A DNA stretch of 25,000 nucleotides from Cryptomeria japonica (taxonomy: Eukaryota > Streptophyta > Pinopsida > Cupressales > Cupressaceae): contig NW_026728910.1 in NCBI RefSeq assembly GCF_030272615.1, positions 272,501 through 297,500 on the forward strand. The letters run 5' to 3'. The notes beneath the pieces were generated by a model that worked only from the letters and a program-made list of their open reading frames with translations, was not told the origin of the DNA and ran no database searches. This document shows positions 18,708-25,000 of the stretch, in pieces (positions within the stretch are counted from its first letter, which is position 1; each line of letters begins with the position of its first letter). Position numbers and translations under genes: made by a program.

Positions 18708-18876
18708 GCCGGGGCAAACCAAGCCAAGGTGCCCACCCCGACGAAGGTGCACGCGAGGTGCGCACCCGGGGCAAACCGGGCTCCGACAACGTGCACGCAA
18801 CACCTTGGAGCACACTTCGAAGCACTCCCGGGTGCCCACCGGCGTTGCGCACCGTGGTGGGCAGCGAGGTGCGCAC

Positions 18877-19009
18877 CTTTGATGCGCTGCCTTCACTAAT
18901 TTCCAGAAAAAGGCAAAAAAAAATGAGATTTTAAAATTTCCGTTTTGAAAGATAGTGAAAAAAAAGGAACGCGGGTGCCATCTTGAGCCCGCCCTGGTGC
19001 GCAGCCCAG
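18877..19009 (+). repeat. AT-rich module i
   Basis: Matches module e at +2,351 bp. Confidence 0.85.
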
Positions 19010-19232
19010 GCAAGGCATGCGCACCAAGGTGCCCACCCGAGGTGCACACCCGGGGCAAACCGGGCTCCGACTTCGTGCAGGCCGCACCTTGGAGCACACT
19101 TCGGAGCGCTCCTTGGTGCGCACCATGGTGCCCACCAGGGCGCACCCGGGGCAAACCGGGCTCCGACTTTGTGCACGCCGCACCTTGGAGCACACATCGG
19201 AGCGCTCCCAGGTTCGCACCAGCGTTGCGCAC

Positions 19233-19364
19233 CTTTGATGCGCTGCCTTCACTAATTTCCAGAAAAGGCAAAAAAAAACGATATTTTAAAATTTCCGTTC
19301 TGAAAGATAGTGAAAAAAACGGAACGCGGGTGCCATCTTGAGCCCTTCCTGGTGCGCAGCCCAG
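19233..19364 (+). repeat. AT-rich module j
   Basis: Matches module f at +2,073 bp, with the same tccgttctg and gcccttcctgg variants. Confidence 0.85.
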
Positions 19365-19746
19365 GCAAGTTGTGCGCACCAAGGTGCCCACCCTGGCGGA
19401 GGTGCGCGCCCGGGGCAAACCGGGCTCCGACTTCGTGCACTGCATGGTGCCCACCAAGGCGCGCAACCCAGCCAAGGTGCCCACCGCAGCGAAGGTGCAC
19501 GCGAGGTGCGCACCCGAGGTGCACACCCGGGGCAAACCGGGCTCCGACTTCGTGCACGCCGCACCTTGGAGCACACTTCAGAGCGCTCCTTGGTACGCAC
19601 CAGGGCGCGCAACCCAGCCAAGGTGCTCACCCCGGCGAAGGTGCACGCGAGGTGCGCACCCGGGGCAAACCGGGCTCGGACTTCGTGCACGCCGCACCTT
19701 GGAGCACACATCGGAGCGCTCCCGGGTTCGCACCAGCATTGCGCAC

Positions 19747-19885
19747 CTTTGATGCGCTGCCTTCACTAATTTCCAGAAAAGGCAAAAAAAAGAAAAAAAT
19801 GAGATTTTAAAATTTCCGTTTTGAAAGATAGTGAAAAAAACGGAACGCGGGTGCCATCTTGAGCCCGCCCTGGTGTGCAGCCCAG
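19747..19885 (+). repeat. AT-rich module k, at the 7.9-kb unit junction
   Basis: Full-length module with an extra agaaaaaa stretch. It ends about 20 bp before the junction with the next 7,923-bp unit. Confidence 0.85.
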
Positions 19886-21159
19886 GCAAGTTGTGCGCAC
19901 CAAGGCACCCACCCTGGCCAAGGTGGGTCACGGGGTGGGTCCTAGGGTGGGTAACGGGGTGGGTACTAAGGTGCGTGCCAAGGTGGGTCATAGGGTGGGT
20001 GCCAAGGTGGGCACCAGGGTGGGTGTGCACCAACCCTAGCCAGGGTAGGTCACGGGGTGGTTGTCGGGGTGGGCGTCAAGGAGCCAAGATGGGTGGCAAG
20101 TAGCCAAGTTGCGTGCCAAGGTGGGTGTCGGGGTGGGTGCCAAGGATCCAAGGTGGGTGCCAAGGAACCAAGGTGGGTGTCTGGGTGGGTGCCGAGGTGG
20201 GAGCCAGGGTGGGTCCCAAGGTGAGTGCAAAGGTGGGTGCCAGGGTCAAGGTGAGTGCCAATGTGGGTTCCAAGGTGCCAGGGTCAGGGTGAGTGCCAAT
20301 GTGGGTTCAAAGGTGCTAAGTTGGGTGCGAGGTTGGGTGCGAGGGTGGGTGGGTGCCAAGGTGTGCTAGGTGGAAGCCCGGGTGGGTCGGCATCCCATGG
20401 GTGTCGAGTTGGGTGCCTGATGGGTGCTTCTTGTCAAGTTTTAGTCGCCGGGACTCATTTCGAGCCTTAGAGGTCGTTTCTTGTCCGGTTGCCCTGTCTT
20501 CGACCTGGGAACCCAATTTTGGTCCTCGGGTCCCATTTTTTTTTGTCTCGCATCCCACTTTTGGCCTGTGGCCTTTTCGGGGTCGATTCTCGTTTTGGGC
20601 ATCAGAGCATGTTTCTTCTCCTAAAACCCAATATTTGTTTATTAAGTCTCGGAACACATTTTTGTTCTCGTGGACCCATCATGGGTCTTGGAACGCATTT
20701 GTGGTCCTTGGGTCCCATTTTGCATCCCGAAACTTGTGTTTTGGTGCTTGATCCCTATTTTGGGTGCCCACCTTGCACCAAGTGCGCACCCGGGGCAAAC
20801 CGAGCGCCTTGGTGCACCGGGGCAAGATCGAGCGTGCACCCGAGGCGCCCCGAACATGCACCAAGGTGCACTCGGCCCACATGTGAGCGCAGGTCGTTGC
20901 GCCCGAGGTGGTGTGTGGGCACCGCGTTGCAGACGGGACACTGCACGCACACGACGCCCCCTCCAGGTGCACGCACGTAGGCCGGGCCGGGTGCACACCC
21001 GACGCCCTAGCAAGGTGCGCGCACCCGGGCAGGGCTCACACTTGGCGAACGGGGCGCACTTCGCGAGGGAGGGTGTGCACCTCGACGGGGGTGGGTGGCC
21101 GGGGTGGATTCGCACGTGGGTCGCGGTTTGCTAAGTACACACTGCGACAAGCTCATAAC

Positions 21160-21279
21160 GGGTGCGATCATACCAGCGTTAGTGCACCGGATCCCATCAG
21201 AACTCCGCAGTTAAGCGCGCTTGGGCCGGAGTAGTACTGGGATGGGTGACCTCCCGGGAAGTCCCGGTGTTGCACCCTT
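21160..21279 (+). rRNA. 5S rRNA: 5S ribosomal RNA, copy 2
   Basis: Identical to the copy at 13237-13356 and 7,923 bp downstream on the same strand. Helix I, box A (about 21209-21226), box C (about 21240-21264) and the flanks are all preserved. The -1 base is C (21159). The gene appears intact and functional by sequence; the 3' end is uncertain by 1-2 nt. Confidence 0.97.
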
Positions 21280-21290
21280 TTTTAGTTTTT
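21278..21290 (+). terminator. RNA polymerase III terminator of 5S copy 2
   Basis: T6 followed by AG and T5, identical to the run after copy 1. Confidence 0.9.
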
Positions 21291-21699
21291 CGCCGGGCGT
21301 CGCAATGCTATTTGAATAAACCTTTTGCCCGTTTGCGTTCTCGTCGGGGCCGGGCCGGGCCGGGGTGCGCTGCCCGCACTACCGCGCGCGCGGGGGCGAC
21401 ACCGAGCGCGCACCCGAGGCGCCCCGAGCACACAGGCCACGGTGCAACCCGGGCGTTGTGCGCGCACCCCGGTGCGCCCGAGGTGCTGCGCGCGCACCCA
21501 GGTGAAATCGGTGTGCACCTCGGCCAGTGCGCGCTCGGTCGAGTCGCGCACGTTGGCCAAGGTGCACGGTGATGTTTCTTACTCTAAGGTTCCGCACCAG
21601 ACGCCCGGGACAGGTGAGCGAAGCTGGGCGGGGCCGGGTGCGCGGCCGGGGCAGGTGCACGCAGCTGGAGAGAGCTTTGGAGCACACTTCGGAGCGCAC

Positions 21700-21834
21700 C
21701 AATGATGCGCTCCATTCAAAAGTTTCCTGAAAAGGCAAAAAAAGTTGAGATTATAGAATTTCCCACTTGAGAGATTGTAAAAAAAAAAAATTTAAAATGA
21801 AGGAAACGCGGGTGCCAAGGTGTGCGCAGCCCAG
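21700..21834 (+). repeat. AT-rich module a, second unit
   Basis: Copy of 13777-13911 at +7,923 bp. Confidence 0.7.
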
Positions 21835-23483
21835 CCAAGGTGTGCGCACCAAGGCGCCCACCCTGGCGAAGGTGCACGCAAGGTGCGCACCCGAGGCAAA
21901 CCGGACAATTAACCCAACTTTCGACTTCGCGCGCACCTTGGAGCGCACTTCGGAGCGCTCCTTGGTGCGCACCAATCTTGGGCACCTCGGAGTGCACCAT
22001 GGCGCCCACCAAGGTGCGCACCCGGGGCAAACCGAGCTCCGACTTCGTGCGCACCTTGGAGCGCACGAAAGGTGCGCACCATGGCGCCCACCAAGGTGCG
22101 CAGCCCAGCCAAGGCGTGCGCATCAAGGTGCGCACCCTGGCGAAGGTGCGCACCCGGGGCAAACCGAGCTCCGACTTCGTGCGCACCTTGGAGCGCACAA
22201 AAGGTGCGCAACCCAGCCAAGGTGTGCGCACCCCGGTCAAACCGAGCTCCGAATCGTGCGCACCAGAGGTGCACGCCATCGTGCGCACCTTGGAGCACAC
22301 TTCGGAGCCCTCCTTGGTGCGCGCCGATGTTGCGCACCTCGGAGCGCACCCGGGGAAAACAATGCAATTAACCCGACTTTCGACTTCGTGGGCACCTCGG
22401 AGCGCTCTCGGGTTCGCACCTCGGAGCACACCGAGGTGCGCACCTTTGATGCGCTGCCTTCACCAATTTCCAGAAAAGGCAAGAAAACATTGAGAAGGTG
22501 TGCGCACCGAGGTGCCCACCCTGGCGAAGGTGCACGCGAGGTGCGCACCCGGGGCAAACCGGGCTCCGACTTCGTGCACGCCGCACCTTGGAGCACACTT
22601 CGGAGCGCTCCTTGGTGCGCACCAGGGCGCGCAACCCAGCCGAGGTGCCCACCCCGGCGAAGGTGCACGCGAGGTGCGCACCCGGGGCAAACCGGGCTCC
22701 GACTTCGTGCACGCCATGGTGCCCACCGCGGCGAAGGTGCACGCGAGGTGCGCACCCGGGGCAAACCGGGCTCCGACTTCGTGCACGCCGCACCTTGGAG
22801 CACACTTCGGAGCGCTCCTTGGTGCGCACCATGGTGCCCACCAGGGCGCGCAACCCCGCCGAAGGTGCACGCGAGGTGCGCACCCGGGGCAAACCGGGCT
22901 CCGACTTCGTGCACGCCGCACCTTGGAGCACACTTCGGAGCGCTCCTTGGTGCGCACCATGGTGCCCACCAGGGCGCGCAACCCCGCCGAAGGTGCACGC
23001 GAGGTGCGCACCCGGGGCAAACCGGGCTCCGACTTCGTGCACGCCATGGTGCGCACCGCGGCGAAGGTGCGCACCCGGGGCAAACCGGGCTCCGACTTCG
23101 TGCACGCCGCACCTTGGAGCACACTTCGGAGCGCTCCTTGGTGCGCACCAGGGCGCGCAACCCAGCCGAGGTGCCCACCCCGGCGAAGGTGCACGCGAGG
23201 TGCGTACCCGGGGCAAACCGGGCTCCGACTTCGTGCACGCCGCACCTTGGAGCACACTTCGGAGCGCTCCTTGGTGCGCACCATGGTGCCCACCAGGCCG
23301 CGCAACCCAGCCAAGGTGTGCGCACCAAGGTGCACGCGAGGTGCGCACCCGGGGCAAACCGGGGTCCGACTTCGTGCACGCCGCACCTTGGAGCACACAT
23401 CGGGGCGCTCCCGGGTTCGCACCGGCGTTGCGCACCGTGGTGGGCACCTCGGAGCACACCAAGGTGGGCAGCGAGGTGCGCAC
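21835..23483 (+). repeat. GTGCGCAC/GGAGCGCTCC palindrome-rich repeats, second unit
   Basis: Copy of blocks 1 and 2 (13912-15560), including the truncated AT module at 22444-22497. Open frames of several hundred codons occur on both strands and are identical to those in the first unit. They reflect the repeat duplication, not coding. Confidence 0.88.
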
Positions 23484-23616
23484 CTTTGATGCGATGCCTT
23501 CACTAATTTCCATAAAAGGCAAAAAAAAAACGAGATTTTAAAATTTCCGTTTTGAAAGATAGTGAGAAAAAGGGAATGCTGGTGCCATCTTGAGCCCGCC
23601 CTGGTGCGCAGCCCAG
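23484..23616 (+). repeat. AT-rich module c, second unit
   Basis: Copy of 15561-15693 at +7,923 bp. Confidence 0.85.
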
Positions 23617-23719
23617 CCAAGGTGTGCGCACCAAGGTGCCCACCCTGGCGAAGGTGCGCGCCCGGGCAATTAACCCAACTTCCAACTTCGCGCGCGCCAG
23701 GGTGGGAGCGCACCCAACA

Positions 23720-23811
23720 ACCGGGCCTGGGAAGAGCCAATGCGAGAAACCCCACCAAACGCTCTGACAAAAAAAGAGGGGGCGCTCCAGTAACCCCGCT
23801 TCGGAGCGCAC
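23720..23811 (+). repeat. 92-bp interspersed segment, copy 5
   Basis: Copy of 15797-15888 at +7,923 bp. Confidence 0.8.
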
Positions 23812-23978
23812 CCTGGGCAAACCCAGCCAAGGTGCCCACCCCGGCCAAGGTGCAGGCGAGGTGCGCACCCGGGGCAAACCGGGCTCCGACAACGTGCACG
23901 CCGCACCTTGGAGCACACTTCGTAGCGCTCCCGGGTGCGCACCTCAGAGCACACCAAGGTGGGCAGCGAGGTGCGCAC

Positions 23979-24111
23979 CTTTGATGCGCTGCCTTCACTA
24001 ATTTCCAGAAAAGGCAAAAAAAAAAGGAGATTTTAAAATTTCCGTTTTGAAAGATAGTGAAAAAAACGGAACGCGCGTGCCATCTTGAGCCCGCCCTGGT
24101 GCGCAGCCCAG
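23979..24111 (+). repeat. AT-rich module d, second unit
   Basis: Copy of 16056-16188 at +7,923 bp. Confidence 0.85.
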
Positions 24112-24188
24112 GTAAGGTGCCCACCCTGGCAAAGGTGCGCACCCGGGCAATTAACCCTACTTCCGACTTCGTGCGCGCCAGGGTGGCA

Positions 24189-24279
24189 ACCGGGCCTCGG
24201 AAGAGCCAATGCGAGAAACCCCACCAAACGCTCCGACAAAAAAAGAGGCGGCGCTCCAATAACCCCGCTTCGGAGCGCA
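24189..24279 (+). repeat. 92-bp interspersed segment, copy 6
   Basis: Copy of 16266-16356 at +7,923 bp. Confidence 0.8.
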
Positions 24280-24448
24280 GCCGGGGCAAACCCAGCCAAG
24301 GTGCCCACCCCGACGAAGGTGCACGCGAGGTGCGCACCCGGGGCAAACCGGGCTCCGACAACGTGCACGCAGCACCTTGGAGCACACTTCGAAGCACTCC
24401 CGGGTGCCCACCGGCGTTGCGCACCGTGGTGGGCAGCGAGGTGCGCAC

Positions 24449-24581
24449 CTTTGATGCGCTGCCTTCACTAATTTCCAGAAAAAGGCAAAAAAAAATGAGA
24501 TTTTAAAATTTCCGTTTTGAAAGATAGTGAAAAAAAAGGAACGCGGGTGCCATCTTGAGCCCGCCCTGGTGCGCAGCCCAG
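24449..24581 (+). repeat. AT-rich module e, second unit
   Basis: Copy of 16526-16658 at +7,923 bp. Confidence 0.85.
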
Positions 24582-25000
24582 GCAAGGCATGCGCACCAAG
24601 GTGCCCACCCGAGGTGCACACCCGGGGCAAACCGGGCTCCGACTTCGTGCAGGCCGCACCTTGGAGCACACTTCGGAGCGCTCCTTGGTGCGCACCATGG
24701 TGCCCACCAGGGCGCGCAACCCAGCCAAGGTCTGCACACCAAGGTGCCCACCCCGGCGAAGGTGCACGCGAGGTGCGCACCCGGGGCAAACCGGGCTCCG
24801 ACTTCGTGCACGCCATGGTGCCCACCGCGGCGAAGGTGCACGCGAGGTGCGCACCCGGGGCAAACCGGGCTCCGACTTCGTGCACGCCGCACCTTGGAGC
24901 ACACTTCGGAGCGCTCCTTGGTGCGCACCATGGTGCCCACCAGGGCGCGCAACCCAGCCAAGGTGTGCGCACCAAGGTGCACGCGAGGTGCGCACCCGGG

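Larger units (their letters stand above)
17640..19694 (+). repeat. 2.35-kb higher-order repeat, copy 2 (with 278-bp deletion)
   Basis: This is the offset copy of 15288-17608. The offset is 2,352, dropping to 2,351 after a 1-bp deletion near 18548. It then becomes 2,073 after a 278-bp deletion at about 19141, and 2,086 after a 13-bp insertion. It diverges from copy 1 at about 19694. Confidence 0.85.
11982..19904 (+). repeat. 7,923-bp 5S-bearing tandem unit, copy 1
   Basis: Everything from 11982 to 17077 recurs at +7,923 bp to the window's end. By eye I find only three substitutions between copies (12008 t/c, 12166 g/a, 12525 t/c), all near the left end. In order the unit holds the end of the G-rich tract, a T-rich segment, the 5S rRNA gene, GC-rich flanks, and about 6 kb of GTGCGCAC-type repeats with AT-rich modules. 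The junction at 19905 is at a shared gcacccaccctggc stretch, consistent with unequal crossover at short homology. Confidence 0.95.
19905..25000 (+). repeat. 7,923-bp 5S-bearing tandem unit, copy 2 (cut by the window end)
   Basis: The first 5,096 bp of a second unit, matching 11982-17077 with three substitutions noted (19931, 20089, 20448). It repeats the T-rich segment (about 20423-20768), 5S gene, palindrome-rich blocks, AT-rich modules and 92-bp segments in the same order. The unit continues past the window edge. Confidence 0.95.

Noticed and set aside
1-25000. Any 18S, 5.8S or 26S rRNA segment in the window
   Set aside because: I looked for conserved ends of these genes on both strands and found none, so the 35S context is inferred from the promoter motifs and 5S genes only.

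Overview
The window is non-coding plant ribosomal DNA. It reads as part of the long intergenic spacer (IGS) of a 35S rDNA unit in which 5S rRNA genes are embedded. The firm anchors are two intact, identical 5S rRNA genes on the + strand (13237-13356 and 21160-21279). The second anchor is a series of 13 elements on the - strand (6270 to 10526) matching the plant RNA polymerase I start motif (TATATAGGGG). No 18S, 5.8S or 26S sequence is visible. The 5S sequence carries bases I associate with gymnosperms or ferns rather than angiosperms, most like gymnosperms. Linked 5S-35S rDNA is known from Ginkgo, podocarps, gnetophytes and early land plants, so a gymnosperm is the best guess; the species cannot be named from this sequence.

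Layout from left to right. 1-1340: mostly unique sequence with one 318-bp-spaced direct repeat. 1340-1815: short degenerate repeats. 1815-5918: a 188-bp tandem array with 21 in-phase copies. 5919-7340: about 2.5 long units (441-490 bp) with three class A Pol I-type promoters, each followed in the 35S sense by an inverted repeat. 7351-7650: alternating 50/56-bp repeats. 7649-8797: 311-bp repeats with four promoters. 8798-9540: a 52-bp minisatellite. 9585-10600: 157-bp repeats with six promoters. 10611-12430: GTGC-rich and then strongly G-rich sequence. 11982-19904: a 7,923-bp unit carrying one 5S gene, followed by a second, nearly identical copy (19905 to beyond 25000).

If the Pol I motifs mark the 35S direction, transcription runs right to left. 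The 18S gene would lie left of position 1 and the 3' end of 26S right of 25000. The 188-bp array would then lie in the external transcribed spacer or promoter-proximal spacer, and the 5S genes would be transcribed opposite to the 35S precursor. The G-rich tract would sit between the 5S-bearing half and the promoter array.

The many long open frames (up to 662 codons, on both strands) are by-products of GC-rich short repeats with few stop codons. They are not annotated as genes. I find no supportable protein-coding gene, tRNA, CRISPR array or transposon.
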